A DNA stretch of 57,019 nucleotides from Bacteroidales bacterium (GTDB lineage: Bacteria > Bacteroidota > Bacteroidia > Bacteroidales > JAFGUD01), in the NCBI GenBank assembly GCA_016936595.1, contig JAFGXO010000011.1:1-57019 (forward strand). Direction: 5' to 3'. The position numbers were made by a program, and so were the translations under genes. The notes beneath the pieces are model-generated. The model was given only the letters and a program-made list of their open reading frames with translations, did not search any database and was not told the DNA's origin. This document shows, in pieces, positions 8,914 to 19,049 of this stretch. How positions within the stretch are numbered: position 1 is the stretch's first letter; each line of letters starts with the position of its first letter.

Positions 8914-11544
8914 TTATCCTTTTAAATTAGCTATTTGTTCTTCGAGAGCTTTTATTTTATTTTCTGCATCGGTTTGCTTTTGTTTTTCAATTTCAACAAC
9001 TTTTGGAGGAGCGTTATTAACAAAACGTTCGTTGCTGAGTTTTTTCATTACACCTGTTAAAAATCCGCGATTATATTCCAATTCTTTTTGAAGTTTTTCA
9101 ATTTCTTCTTCAATATTAATATTGTCTGCCAAAGGAATGTAGTATTCAACGTTTTTAACAATAAATGAAACTGCTCCTTGAATTTTTTCATCTGTATATT
9201 CAATTGTTTCAAGATTGCAGTTTTTTATAATTATCTCATCAAAATAATTATCATAATCGCCTTCAATTAAGTTGAATGAAAGTTTAATAGCTTCAGAGAA
9301 TTTTATTTGTTTTTCAAGTCTGATTTTGCGAACATTAGAAATAATAGACTTAACATTTTCAAATTTATAGATTAATTCGTCGTTGTATTTTTTTGCTTTT
9401 GGCATTTCGGCAAAAACTATTGTTTCACTATTTTTACGCACGTATAAATTTTGCCATATTTCTTCGGTAACAAAAGGCATAAACGGGTGTAGGATACGCA
9501 ATAAACTATCAAAAATTGTTTTTGTATCTTCAAAAGTTTTTGTGTCCATAGGTTTTCCGTAGGCAGGTTTAACTGTTTCAAGATACCATGAAGCAAAATC
9601 GTCCCAGAATAATTTATAAATTGTCATTAAAGCTTCTGAAAGTCTGTATGTTTGGTATTGTTGTTCTATTTCTTCAATAGCTTTGTTTAATTTTGCATTA
9701 AACCAGTCGATAGCAACTTTGCTTGAAGCAGGTTGTTCAACATTTTCAACATTCCAAGAAGTAACTAAACGAGCGGCATTCCAAACTTTATTGGCAAAAT
9801 TTCTACCTTGTTCGGGCAACTCGTCTTTGTAAAGCAAATCACCGCCGGCAGGTGAGCAAAGCAGCATTCCAACACGAACACCGTCGGCACCATATTTTGC
9901 AATTAAATCAAGCGGATCGGGTGAATTACCTAATTGTTTAGACATTTTACGACGTTGGTCATCGCGAACCATTCCGGTGAAATAAACATCTTTAAAAGGG
10001 AATTGATTTTTGTATTCGTATCCGCTCATTACCATTCTTGCAACCCAAAAGAAAATAATATCGTGTCCGGTAGCAAGTACATTTGTTGGATAATAATAAT
10101 TAATATCTGCATTGTCTGGTTCATTTATTCCGTTAAAAACCGAAATTGGCCATAACCACGACGAAAACCAAGTATCAAGTACGTCTTCTTCTTGTTTTAA
10201 GTCATTTATTGTAAGAGAATTATTCTTAGTTTTTTGGATCGCTAATTCAAGGGCTTCTTGGGTATTGGCAGCTACCACAAAATCGTTTGAATCTTTAATA
10301 TAGTATGCCGGAATTTGGTGTCCCCACCATAATTGACGAGAAATATTCCAATCTCTAACATTTTCCATCCAGTGTTTGTATGTATTTTTAAACATTTCAG
10401 GAAAAAAACGAATGTTGTCGTTAATTACGTTTTCTAAAGCAGGTTTGGCTAACTCTTCCATTTTTAAGAACCATTGCATTGAAATTTTAGGTTCAACAGG
10501 AACATTAGTACGTTGAGAATAACCAACTTTGTGCATGTAGTCTTCGGTTTTTTCATGCAATCCGGCAGCTATTATGTCTTTCATTATTAGTTTTCGGGCT
10601 TCAACAAGTGTTTTGCCAATATAAAATTCAGCTTTTTCGTTCAGAGTTCCGTCGTTGTTAAAAATATCAATTACTTCAAGATTATGCTTTATACCTATTT
10701 CGTAGTCATTCGGGTCGTGAGCAGGAGTAATTTTTAAACAACCTGTTCCAAATTCCATATCAACATATTCGTCGGTAATAATAGGCACTTTGCGATTAAT
10801 AATTGGAACAATAACTTTTTTGCCGTGAAGATGTTTAAATCTTTCGTCGTTCGGATTAACGCATATTGCAGTATCGGCAAGAATGGTTTCGGGACGTGTA
10901 GTAGCAATCACAACAAAATCGTCGCTATCGGTTAATTTATAACGAACATGATAAAGGTGTCCGGGAGTTTCTTTGTATTCCACTTCTTCGTCTGAAACGG
11001 CAGTTTTAGCTTCGGAGTCCCAATTTATCATACGTATTCCGCGATAAATAAGACCTTTATTGTATAAATCAATAAAAACTTTGATAACGCTTTGATATAA
11101 ATCATCGTCAAGAGTGAACTTAGTTCTGTCCCAATCGCAAGAGGCACCAAGAGTACGAAGTTGTTTAAGAATAATACCGCCGTGTTCGTGTGTCCATTCC
11201 CAAGCGTGTTTCATAAACTCTTCGCGTCCAATATCAAATTTGCTAATACCCTGTTGTTTAAGTTTATTAACCACTTTAGCTTCGGTAGCAATAGAGGCGT
11301 GGTCGGTGCCCGGAATCCAACAAGCGTTTTTCCCTTGCATTCTGGCTCTGCGAATAAGTACATCTTGAATTGTATTGTTCAAGATGTGTCCCATGTGTAA
11401 AACTCCGGTAACGTTTGGCGGAGGAATTACTATTGTGTACGGTTCTTTTTCGTTTGGTTCTGAATGGAAAAATTTGTTTTCAATCCAGAAGTTATACCAT
11501 TTTTGTTCAATCTCAGCTGTGTTAAAATTCTTCGGTAGCGACAT
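8914..11544 (-). CDS. valS: Valyl-tRNA synthetase
   Basis: HIGH-type 'PPPNVTGVLHMGHILNN', 'KMSKQLGNSPDPLDLI', C-terminal coiled coil. Confidence 0.97.
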   Translation of the reverse strand: MSLPKNFNTAEIEQKWYNFWIENKFFHSEPNEKEPYTIVIPPPNVTGVLHMGHILNNTIQDVLIRRARMQGKNACWIPGTDHASIATEAKVVNKLKQQGISKFDIGREEFMKHAWEWTHEHGGIILKQLRTLGASCDWDRTKFTLDDDLYQSVIKVFIDLYNKGLIYRGIRMINWDSEAKTAVSDEEVEYKETPGHLYHVRYKLTDSDDFVVIATTRPETILADTAICVNPNDERFKHLHGKKVIVPIINRKVPIITDEYVDMEFGTGCLKITPAHDPNDYEIGIKHNLEVIDIFNNDGTLNEKAEFYIGKTLVEARKLIMKDIIAAGLHEKTEDYMHKVGYSQRTNVPVEPKISMQWFLKMEELAKPALENVINDNIRFFPEMFKNTYKHWMENVRDWNISRQLWWGHQIPAYYIKDSNDFVVAANTQEALELAIQKTKNNSLTINDLKQEEDVLDTWFSSWLWPISVFNGINEPDNADINYYYPTNVLATGHDIIFFWVARMVMSGYEYKNQFPFKDVYFTGMVRDDQRRKMSKQLGNSPDPLDLIAKYGADGVRVGMLLCSPAGGDLLYKDELPEQGRNFANKVWNAARLVTSWNVENVEQPASSKVAIDWFNAKLNKAIEEIEQQYQTYRLSEALMTIYKLFWDDFASWYLETVKPAYGKPMDTKTFEDTKTIFDSLLRILHPFMPFVTEEIWQNLYVRKNSETIVFAEMPKAKKYNDELIYKFENVKSIISNVRKIRLEKQIKFSEAIKLSFNLIEGDYDNYFDEIIIKNCNLETIEYTDEKIQGAVSFIVKNVEYYIPLADNINIEEEIEKLQKELEYNRGFLTGVMKKLSNERFVNNAPPKVVEIEKQKQTDAENKIKALEEQIANLKG

Positions 11545-11550
11545 TTTTTT

Positions 11551-11586
11551 TAATTGATAATTGTTAATTGTTAATTGTTAATTAAA
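11551..11586. repeat. Short A/T tandem repeat (about 7 bp, (T)TAATTG-like) upstream of valS
   Basis: taattgataattgttaattgttaattgttaattaa. Confidence 0.7.
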
Positions 11587-11744
11587 GCAAGAGTTAAGAA
11601 TGCTCAAAACCTTACAAAACGTGCAAAAATATAAAAATTGTTCTAAAAAGCAGATAAAATTAGTTTGAAAAAGTTAAGAGTTTAAAAAATAATCAATATT
11701 CAATGTTTAATATCAATGTTCAATTTTAAAATGAATGTTGAATG

Positions 11745-11808
11745 TTCTGTATTGAAAATTGAATATTCTTTGAGTTGAAAATTCTGTATTGAAAATTGAA
11801 TATTCTTT
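11745..11808. repeat. Two direct copies of TTCTGTATTGAAAATTGAATATTCTTT, 37-bp period
   Basis: Copies at 11745-11771 and 11782-11808; the second overlaps the 3' end of the adjacent CDS. Confidence 0.8.
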
Positions 11809-12799
11809 ACAAGTTTTCGAAATAATCAAAAGCGTCAATAATGTCTAAGTATGCTCCGTCAAAATTTTTGTCAATTATTTTTTTCATGTAAGAATTATCG
11901 TTTCCGAAAATAATATTTTGCCAGCCTGTTTCCCAATATTTAACTTTATAATTTCCTTTCCAAGAAGGGTTTTCATCTCCAAGCCAATCGGGTTCATCTT
12001 TATTCCACTCTAAATTCCAATAGTATCGGTAATCTTCGGCTTCTGCGATGCTTATATAACAAATAATTAGTCTTTTACCTCCGTTTTGTTTTGTTTTTAG
12101 TTCATTAATTTCATCGGCAGTAAATTCATCTTCATTATGAAATAAGTCCATAATAACAACATCATAATTTGTTAATTTAACAGCATCAATAAAATCTTTT
12201 TTTGTTGTAAAATCTTCTGTATTAATTAGATACAAGAAGTTTTTAGCCTGAGAAATATTTAAAATATCATCATTGTTTTGGTTGTATGGTTGGATAGGGT
12301 AATTTGGAATATTTGTTAAATTTCGTTCATTTGCAGCAAAAGAAATAAAGTTAAGAGAAAAATTTTGAGAATAAGAATCGTCCATATTTTGGGCAGAAGA
12401 ACAATAATCAATAACAAGAACTTTAATATTATTTTGTTCACAAATGTTTAATAATCCGAGCATGTGTGCTTTAGCGTCGTCGGGAGTTGGTTTGTCGTCG
12501 GCAGAATATCCGTAAAATAAATCTTCTCTTCCCACAGCATTAATGTTTTGAATGTAGTTTGTTTGAATTATTCCATCGGCATCACCGTTATCTGTAATAA
12601 TTTCCTGACCATTTTGAGGAACTATTATAAAATTTTGATTATAAGTGCGAGCGTAATCAGATAAATCAACTACAAAATCTCTCATTTCTTGTCTAAAATC
12701 AATTCCCGATAAATCTTCTTTATTACAAGAAAAAAGTACAAGTACCAATAGTCCGAAAAAAGTTGTTGTTAAAATTTGCAATAAAAATTTAGTTTTCAT
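11807..12799 (-). CDS. Lipoprotein, GH114 / endo-alpha-1,4-polygalactosaminidase-like (TM1410-type TIM barrel)
   Basis: Lipobox 'LVLFSCNKE'; 'RLIICYISIAEAEDYRYYW', 'YWETGWQNIIF', 'NFDGAYLDIIDAFDYF'. Confidence 0.8.
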   Translation of the reverse strand: MKTKFLLQILTTTFFGLLVLVLFSCNKEDLSGIDFRQEMRDFVVDLSDYARTYNQNFIIVPQNGQEIITDNGDADGIIQTNYIQNINAVGREDLFYGYSADDKPTPDDAKAHMLGLLNICEQNNIKVLVIDYCSSAQNMDDSYSQNFSLNFISFAANERNLTNIPNYPIQPYNQNNDDILNISQAKNFLYLINTEDFTTKKDFIDAVKLTNYDVVIMDLFHNEDEFTADEINELKTKQNGGKRLIICYISIAEAEDYRYYWNLEWNKDEPDWLGDENPSWKGNYKVKYWETGWQNIIFGNDNSYMKKIIDKNFDGAYLDIIDAFDYFENL

Positions 12800-12861
12800 T
12801 TTTAGAGTTTATTAAGTTATTAAGTATAAAACAAAGTTAGTAAATAATTTTATAAAAAGAA

Positions 12862-12894
12862 TAAAAAAATCCGCCTTGAAAAAAGACGGATTGG
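12862..12894 (-). terminator. Terminator downstream of the SPOR-like gene
   Basis: Minus strand AATCCGTCTT-TTTTC-AAGGCGGATT followed by TTTTT; 10-bp stem with one G-U. Confidence 0.75.
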
Positions 12895-12934
12895 CATTAT
12901 TGAAAAATATATAAATTAAACTGTTTTTTAAAAA

Positions 12935-14008
12935 CTAGTATTGATTTTGAACAGAAACAGGATCAATACCTTCGGCTTGTAAAGCAACTTTAATGTCAAC
13001 ATGTTGACCATTAATAAAAGCAATAATAAAAGCTTTGCTGCCGTTTTTCATTCTGCCCATGCTTTTTCTGTATGTGTGAGCGTCCCAATAAGAAGAAAAA
13101 GAACCGATGTAGTATTTATGCCAAAGGTGTCCTTGTTTGTCGTTTTCTTCAAAATGTTCAATAGTTTCGTTTGTCGAAAACACTCTGCTTTTGATAGTTG
13201 CATTAGAAAGAGGCGTTTTGCTGGCAGAAATTTGAACATGGTACACTAAATCAGGGTTGCCTTGTTGATTTTGAGCATCAGCAATTTTTTTGCGTAAGTC
13301 TTCAATTTTTTGTTCGGCTTGGGCAACATGAGCTCCATTAGGAAAGTTTTGAATATATTCTTCGTAAGCAGAAATACTGTCTTCCATAAGAGCATTTTGC
13401 CATGCTTCGTTATCGGCATTAACCATTGCTTGCTGTTTTTGAGCTTGATTTTCGTATAAAGTTAAAGCTTCAACAAGTTTTTCGATAGCTTCTTTTTCTT
13501 TTTGAGCTCCATTTTTTATGTTAGTGGCTAAATTTTGATATTTTATTGTTTTTTGAAGTTGTTTATCGGTATATCCTTTGTTATTTTGTAAAATTTGATG
13601 ACCATCGTCAAATAAACTTTTAGCCTGATCTATAAGGTTTTGGGCTGTGGCTTGGTCGTCTTGAAATTGAAAAACAATGCCGTCTAATTTTGCAGTATAT
13701 ACATCATATAATTTTTGATATCCACCATCAAAATAATTGTCGGCCGTAATTAAATTACGTTTGGCAGGAACAGTTTTTTTTTCGGCTTTATTTTGTTTCC
13801 TAGAATTCCCGCTAAAAAGGTCAGCATATTTTTGATAGTCGTTATCCGCAGCAGCAATCATACGGTCTCCTCTGTCAATGTCTTTTTTTGCATCTTCAAT
13901 AGCTTCTTTTTCAGTATCAGTTAAATCAGAGGTTGGTGCATAAAAATCCTGAGCTGAAAGTTGAAAGCTTATTAAAATTATAAACAAAGAGTAAATAAAC
14001 TTTTTCAT
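12935..14008 (-). CDS. Secreted protein with coiled-coil region and SPOR-like C-terminal domain
   Basis: Signal peptide 'MKKFIYSLFIILISFQLSAQ'; C-terminal 'YHVQISASKTPLSNATIK...YYIGSFSSYWDAHTYRKSM'. Confidence 0.65.
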   Translation of the reverse strand: MKKFIYSLFIILISFQLSAQDFYAPTSDLTDTEKEAIEDAKKDIDRGDRMIAAADNDYQKYADLFSGNSRKQNKAEKKTVPAKRNLITADNYFDGGYQKLYDVYTAKLDGIVFQFQDDQATAQNLIDQAKSLFDDGHQILQNNKGYTDKQLQKTIKYQNLATNIKNGAQKEKEAIEKLVEALTLYENQAQKQQAMVNADNEAWQNALMEDSISAYEEYIQNFPNGAHVAQAEQKIEDLRKKIADAQNQQGNPDLVYHVQISASKTPLSNATIKSRVFSTNETIEHFEENDKQGHLWHKYYIGSFSSYWDAHTYRKSMGRMKNGSKAFIIAFINGQHVDIKVALQAEGIDPVSVQNQY

Positions 14009-14170
14009 TTTATAAAATTTTAAATTAGTTACGTAATATTTTTTGAAAAATGTAAATAATACATTAATTAAAACACATTCTATGCCAATTTTATTGTGGC
14101 AAATAATTTATCATTATAAATAAAAAATATGATAGATTATATTATTGATAATGTTATCGGTATTTGAAAA

Positions 14171-14202
14171 TTTGTTTTAAAAGCAAAAATAAGTTAATTT
14201 CG
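14171..14202 (+). promoter_or_regulatory. Putative promoter TTTG-N20-TAATTTCG
   Basis: Bacteroidetes-like -33 TTTG (14171-14174) and -7 TAATTTCG (14195-14202, one mismatch). Confidence 0.4.
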
Positions 14203-14234
14203 CAAAGTTCAAAAAAGAAACTAAAATAATTATT

Positions 14235-14576
14235 ATGAAACCTTTAATTGGAGCAAAATCTATTTCAAGATGGTTGTTACGACTGTTTCCTGCATTTTTT
14301 ATTTTTAATAATCATCTGGAAACTTTATTAAATTTTGATTTTTCAGATGTAATTTATTTAATAATTTTAGCTTTAGGTTTGTTTTCATTATTGCTAATAC
14401 TTGGGGGATTTTTCAGAAAACAGAGTTTAACAATAGTTTCCGGCTTAATTATTTCAATTCTAAGCCTAATAATGTTGTTTTTAAATTTTGAAAACACAAT
14501 TATAGTTAGTTTTTCGGTAATATTAATTTTGTTGGGCTTCTTTTTTGTAGCAAATGGAAATAATAAAAAACAGTAA
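14235..14576 (+). CDS. Small integral membrane protein, DoxX-like
   Basis: 113 aa with about 4 hydrophobic segments. Confidence 0.5.
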   Translation: MKPLIGAKSISRWLLRLFPAFFIFNNHLETLLNFDFSDVIYLIILALGLFSLLLILGGFFRKQSLTIVSGLIISILSLIMLFLNFENTIIVSFSVILILLGFFFVANGNNKKQ

Positions 14577-14613
14577 TAAAAATAGTTCTAATTATAAGAT
14601 AAATTTAAAAAAA

Positions 14614-15360
14614 ATGAAATTATTAGAAAACAAAGTTGCTGTTATCACAGGAGCAGCAAGAGGTATAGGTTTAGCAATTGCTAAAAAATTTGCTGAAAAT
14701 TCTGCAAAAATTGTAATAACAGATATTGCATTTGCAGATGAAACCGAAAATTTTATTGAAGAGTATTCAAAAGTCGGAGGAGTTGTAAAATTCTACAAAT
14801 CAGATGTTTCAAGTTTTGAAGGTTCTTTAAAAGTTGTTGAAAATATTTTAGGTGATTTTGGCCAGATAGATATTTTAGTAAATAATGCAGGAATTACCAG
14901 AGATGCACTATTAATGCGAATGGACGAAAGTCAATGGGATTCGGTTTTGAGTGTGAATTTAAAATCGGTGTATAATATGACAAAGTCGGTTCTTAAAACC
15001 ATGATGAAGCAACGCAACGGCTCGATAATAAACATGAGCTCTGTAGTTGGGGTTAGCGGAAACGCCGGACAATCAAATTACTCTGCATCAAAAGCAGGAA
15101 TGATTGGATTTACAAAATCAATAGCTATCGAGTTGGGTAGTAGAAATATTAGAGCAAATGCTATTGCTCCGGGTTTTATTGAAACAAAAATGACCGAAAA
15201 ATTACCCGAAGATGCTAGAAATGAGTGGATAAAATCAATTCCACTTCGAAGAGGAGGACAGCCTGATGATGTTGCAAATGTTGCTTTATTTTTAGCTTCC
15301 GACTTATCGGCTTATGTTAGCGGACAAGTTATTAACGTTTGCGGAGGAATGAATACATAA
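14614..15360 (+). CDS. fabG: 3-oxoacyl-[ACP] reductase (SDR family)
   Basis: 'VAVITGAARGIGLAIAKKF', 'NNAGITRDALLMRM', 'YSASKAGMIGFTKS'; MKLLENKVAVITG start at 14614 is preferable to the ORF-track start at 14554. Confidence 0.93.
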   Translation: MKLLENKVAVITGAARGIGLAIAKKFAENSAKIVITDIAFADETENFIEEYSKVGGVVKFYKSDVSSFEGSLKVVENILGDFGQIDILVNNAGITRDALLMRMDESQWDSVLSVNLKSVYNMTKSVLKTMMKQRNGSIINMSSVVGVSGNAGQSNYSASKAGMIGFTKSIAIELGSRNIRANAIAPGFIETKMTEKLPEDARNEWIKSIPLRRGGQPDDVANVALFLASDLSAYVSGQVINVCGGMNT

Positions 15361-15456
15361 AATTTTATTTTAAAATACATTTTTATACAAAATTTAAGTT
15401 ACCTTTGTTCTGAAAATGAATAAAGGTACTTTTAAAAATACACAAAAATTATTATT

Positions 15457-16695
15457 ATGCCACTCTTTAACAGACGCAAAAAAGCAGATATGGCTTTATA
15501 CAACGCCGTTGAAAAAAGAACTGCCCCTATTATTTCAAAAAAAACAAAATCTATAGAAGTAAAAGGTAAAGTTAAAGCCAAATTACTAAATGTAAGAAAA
15601 ACACCCGATCTTAATGCAAAAGTTATTGGTCAGGTTAGTATCGGGCAAATTTTAGACGTTTTAAATCGTTTGGGAGAATGGTATCAGGTAATATATAAAA
15701 ATAATAAATCCGGTTATGTTTATGCAAAATATATAGAATTATTGCGAGAAGAAAAAAGCGGAATTGTTACTGCCGGAGTTTTAAATGTTAGGGAAAAACC
15801 TAATACAACTTCGCTCGTTTTAGGCAAATTGCATAAAAATGACGTAGTTAATGTATTACAAGAACTGCAAGAGTGGGTTAGAATTAAATACAATAATAAA
15901 GAGGCGTATGCTTATAAACAATTTATTAGTTTAAGCGATGTTCCTATTCAACCTAATCCGGTTGTTAACAGTACTACTTTTTTTTATCAAAGGAATGACC
16001 TTGCAAGTTTTCCTTTGGCTCCGAGCAACCCAATAACAGTACCTTCGGGCTATCACGAAGCTATTGCTGCTAAAACTTGGAATAATTACGGCGGATTAAT
16101 TAAAAAAATTAGTGATGAATTGCAAATTGATGTTGCAACAGGCTTATCTGTTTTGTGCGTTGAAAGCAGTGGTCAGGGGTTTAGCAACGATAAAATGATT
16201 ATCAGATTTGAAAATCACGTTTTAGACATGTTTTGGGGTAAAAATAATATAGATAAATTTGATGAACATTTTAAATACAATAAAAAATCCCGAAGAAATG
16301 ATCATTATTTTAGAGCCTCAAAAAATGATGATTGGGAAGTATGCCATACAAGTCAGGACATGGAATGGAAAGTTCTTAATTTTGCTATGACTTTAGATGA
16401 AACAAATGCCCTAAAATCAATAAGTATGGGAGCCCCTCAAGTTATGGGTTTTAATCATAAGTTTATCGGATATAGCACACCACAAGAAATGTTTACAATG
16501 TTTAATAAAGATATTCGGTTTCATCTTTTAGCCTTATTTGATTTTTGTAAATATAAACCCGAACGAATTAGATTCCTGCAAAGAAGAGATTTTTATCAGT
16601 TTTCTGTTGAGTATAACGGAACCGCAGCACCAGCTCAGTACGAAGAAAGATTGAAAAAATATTATAACATTTTTAGAAGTATTTTACCTTCTTAA
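15457..16695 (+). CDS. Tandem bacterial SH3 domains plus N-acetylmuramidase (DUF3380-type) domain
   Basis: 'KLLNVRKTPDLNAKVIGQVSIGQ' and 'GVLNVREKPNTTSLVLGKLHKND' SH3b repeats; 'ISDELQIDVATGLSVLCVESSGQGFSNDKMIIRFENHVL' muramidase signature. Confidence 0.85.
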   Translation: MPLFNRRKKADMALYNAVEKRTAPIISKKTKSIEVKGKVKAKLLNVRKTPDLNAKVIGQVSIGQILDVLNRLGEWYQVIYKNNKSGYVYAKYIELLREEKSGIVTAGVLNVREKPNTTSLVLGKLHKNDVVNVLQELQEWVRIKYNNKEAYAYKQFISLSDVPIQPNPVVNSTTFFYQRNDLASFPLAPSNPITVPSGYHEAIAAKTWNNYGGLIKKISDELQIDVATGLSVLCVESSGQGFSNDKMIIRFENHVLDMFWGKNNIDKFDEHFKYNKKSRRNDHYFRASKNDDWEVCHTSQDMEWKVLNFAMTLDETNALKSISMGAPQVMGFNHKFIGYSTPQEMFTMFNKDIRFHLLALFDFCKYKPERIRFLQRRDFYQFSVEYNGTAAPAQYEERLKKYYNIFRSILPS

Positions 16696-16744
16696 TTTTA
16701 ATAATGTTAAAATTTTAATTCCCTGAATAATTGAGCCTTAGCTT

Positions 16745-18847
16745 ATGAATAATACTATTATTTTCGAATATTCCAAGTGGTTAATTCTATTGTGCATAGT
16801 CATTGCGTTTGGCTATGCTTTTTTACTTTATTTTAGAGATAAAAAATTTGCAGAATTAAAAAAATCAAAAGTTTATTTGCTTGCTGCGTTTCGTTTTTTA
16901 TCTTCGTTAATAATATCTCTGTTGCTTTTATCTCCTCTTTTAAAATCAATAGAAAGAACAGTTCAAAAACCTGTAGTTGTTTTTGCTGTTGATAATTCAG
17001 AATCGCTTTTTTTATCTTGCGATAATAAAGATGATGAATTTAATTTAATGCAAGAAAATTTGCAGAATGCCATAAATCAAGTTTCAAATACTTTCGACGT
17101 TGAAACTTTTAGCTTTGGAGCGTATCTTTCAGATACTTTGTTTTATGATTTTTCTAAAAAGCAAACAGATATTTCAAATGTAATAACCGAAATTAATAGT
17201 CGTTTTTACAATAAAAATATAGGAGCAGTAATACTTATAACAGATGGTATATACAACAAAGGCTCAAATCCATTATTTAATCTTAAAAATGTAATGTATC
17301 CAATTTATACCGTTGGAGTAGGAGACACAACAGTATATAAAGATTTGATTGTTCAAGATGTAGAATATAATGAAATAGCATTTTTAAATAATAGGTTTCC
17401 GTTGGTTGTTTCTGTTTTTTCAAAAAAATTAAACAATCAAAACGCTTCATGTAACGTATATCAAAATGGTAAATTGCTTGCAAGCCAGACATTTACAATA
17501 GGTTCTGATAATTTTTTGCAAAAATTAACCTTTGATATTGATGCAACCAAAGCAGGCGTGCAACAGTATTTGATTACTGTTACAAAAATTGCAGGTGAGC
17601 GAAATACTATAAATAATTCTAAAATTATAGCAATAAATGTTATTGAAAATAGACAAAAAATACTAATACTTGCAAATTCACCACACCCCGATGTTGCAGC
17701 AATTTTTAACTCACTAAAAACCAATGTGAATTTTGACATAGAAGTTGCAATGGCCAACAGGTTTACGGGAAATGTTACAGATTATTCGCTTGTTATTTTT
17801 TATCAATTACCTTCGTTAAAAAACAGTGTTAAAGATATTGTTAATCAGGTTATTGCAGCTGAATTGCCTATGTTTTTTGTTGTGGGAAGTCAAACTAATA
17901 ATGTTGAGTTAAATGATTTGAATTTAGGTTTAAATATAGCCCAATACAACAATTCTTACGATGATGTTAATGCTTATATTAACCCCAATTTTGTTGATTT
18001 TGAAGTTTCCGACAAATTAAGTTCTTTATTGCAATCATCTCCACCAATGATAGTTCCTTTTGGTAATTACACACTTTCGGGGCAAATGAAAGAAATATTG
18101 TTGCAAAAAGTTAAAAATATTAAAACAGCAAAGCCTTTAATAGTGTTCTCAAGCTCTGAAATTTCCACAAATTCTAATATTGGATTTATTATTGGCGAAA
18201 ATATATGGCGAACCAGAATGCATTGTTTTACTCAATTTGGCGATTTTGAAGTTTTTGATGAATTTTTTAATCAGATAATTCAAGCCTTGGTTTTAAAAAC
18301 AGATAAAAACCGATTTACAGTAAAAGTTGATAAAATTATACCTGAAAATCAAGACGTTTTGTTTAAAGCCGAGGTTTACGACAAAATTTATCAACTTACA
18401 AATTCAGCCAACGTAAGCTTGTCTTTTACAGACTCTTTAGGAAATATACTCGAGTACGATTTTAAGAAAACACAAAGCTCTTATGTGCTTAATATTGGAG
18501 TTTTGCCACAAGGTAAATACACTTATTTTGCTTCAACCGAAGTAGCCGGTGAAAAATTAACTACCTCAGGTTCTTTTGTGGTTGTAAATTCAGATATTGA
18601 AGCATTAAATTTGGTTGCTGATCATAATTTGCTCTATAAAATTTCCGAAAATACAGGAGGAAGGTTTTTATATCCCCACAATTTAGACAGCCTACATACA
18701 TTTTTACAGACCAATCCAAATATAATATCTGTTTCTTATGAAAAACAAGAATTAGATGAATTTGTTAAGTTTAAATGGATTTTCTTTTTGATAATTTCCT
18801 TACTTAGTTTGGAATGGTTTTTACGAAAATTTTGGGGATCATATTAA
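16745..18847 (+). CDS. Membrane protein with vWA-like domain
   Basis: N- and C-terminal TM helices; MIDAS-like 'VDNSES' and 'VILITDGIYNKGSNP'. Confidence 0.7.
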   Translation: MNNTIIFEYSKWLILLCIVIAFGYAFLLYFRDKKFAELKKSKVYLLAAFRFLSSLIISLLLLSPLLKSIERTVQKPVVVFAVDNSESLFLSCDNKDDEFNLMQENLQNAINQVSNTFDVETFSFGAYLSDTLFYDFSKKQTDISNVITEINSRFYNKNIGAVILITDGIYNKGSNPLFNLKNVMYPIYTVGVGDTTVYKDLIVQDVEYNEIAFLNNRFPLVVSVFSKKLNNQNASCNVYQNGKLLASQTFTIGSDNFLQKLTFDIDATKAGVQQYLITVTKIAGERNTINNSKIIAINVIENRQKILILANSPHPDVAAIFNSLKTNVNFDIEVAMANRFTGNVTDYSLVIFYQLPSLKNSVKDIVNQVIAAELPMFFVVGSQTNNVELNDLNLGLNIAQYNNSYDDVNAYINPNFVDFEVSDKLSSLLQSSPPMIVPFGNYTLSGQMKEILLQKVKNIKTAKPLIVFSSSEISTNSNIGFIIGENIWRTRMHCFTQFGDFEVFDEFFNQIIQALVLKTDKNRFTVKVDKIIPENQDVLFKAEVYDKIYQLTNSANVSLSFTDSLGNILEYDFKKTQSSYVLNIGVLPQGKYTYFASTEVAGEKLTTSGSFVVVNSDIEALNLVADHNLLYKISENTGGRFLYPHNLDSLHTFLQTNPNIISVSYEKQELDEFVKFKWIFFLIISLLSLEWFLRKFWGSY

Positions 18848-18874
18848 AAAAACCGCCTGTTATGAAGCAGGCGG
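18841..18874 (-). terminator. Minus-strand-oriented Rho-independent terminator
   Basis: Stem CCGCCTG (18853-18859) / CAGGCGG (18868-18874); only the minus strand has the following U-run (CAGGCGGTTTTTTTAAT). Confidence 0.75.
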
Positions 18875-19049
18875 AAAAACTCGATTATTATAGTTGTAAT
18901 CGCTAAAAAACAACTATATAAAAAATTTTAATAAAAATAAAAAGTGTTATGTGTGCTAAAAAAACCTTTTAAAATTTGTGTAATTTCAAAGTTTTTTGTT
19001 CATAGCCGGCCTGTAAAAATCCTCTATCATGAAAAAATAGTTATTTATT
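18846..19049 (-). ncRNA. Candidate orphan small RNA of about 200 nt
   Basis: Minus-strand -7 box TAATTTTG (19062 to 19055), 9-bp hairpin 18889-18918, minus-strand-only terminator; no credible ORF. Confidence 0.35.

Noticed and set aside
11551-11808. CRISPR-like or MITE-like repeat
   Set aside because: Too few and too short copies, no spacers of regular size, no terminal inverted repeats or target-site duplication visible.
15457-18847. Prophage lysis module
   Set aside because: The muramidase is phage-like, but no holin, spanin, structural or integrase genes are adjacent.
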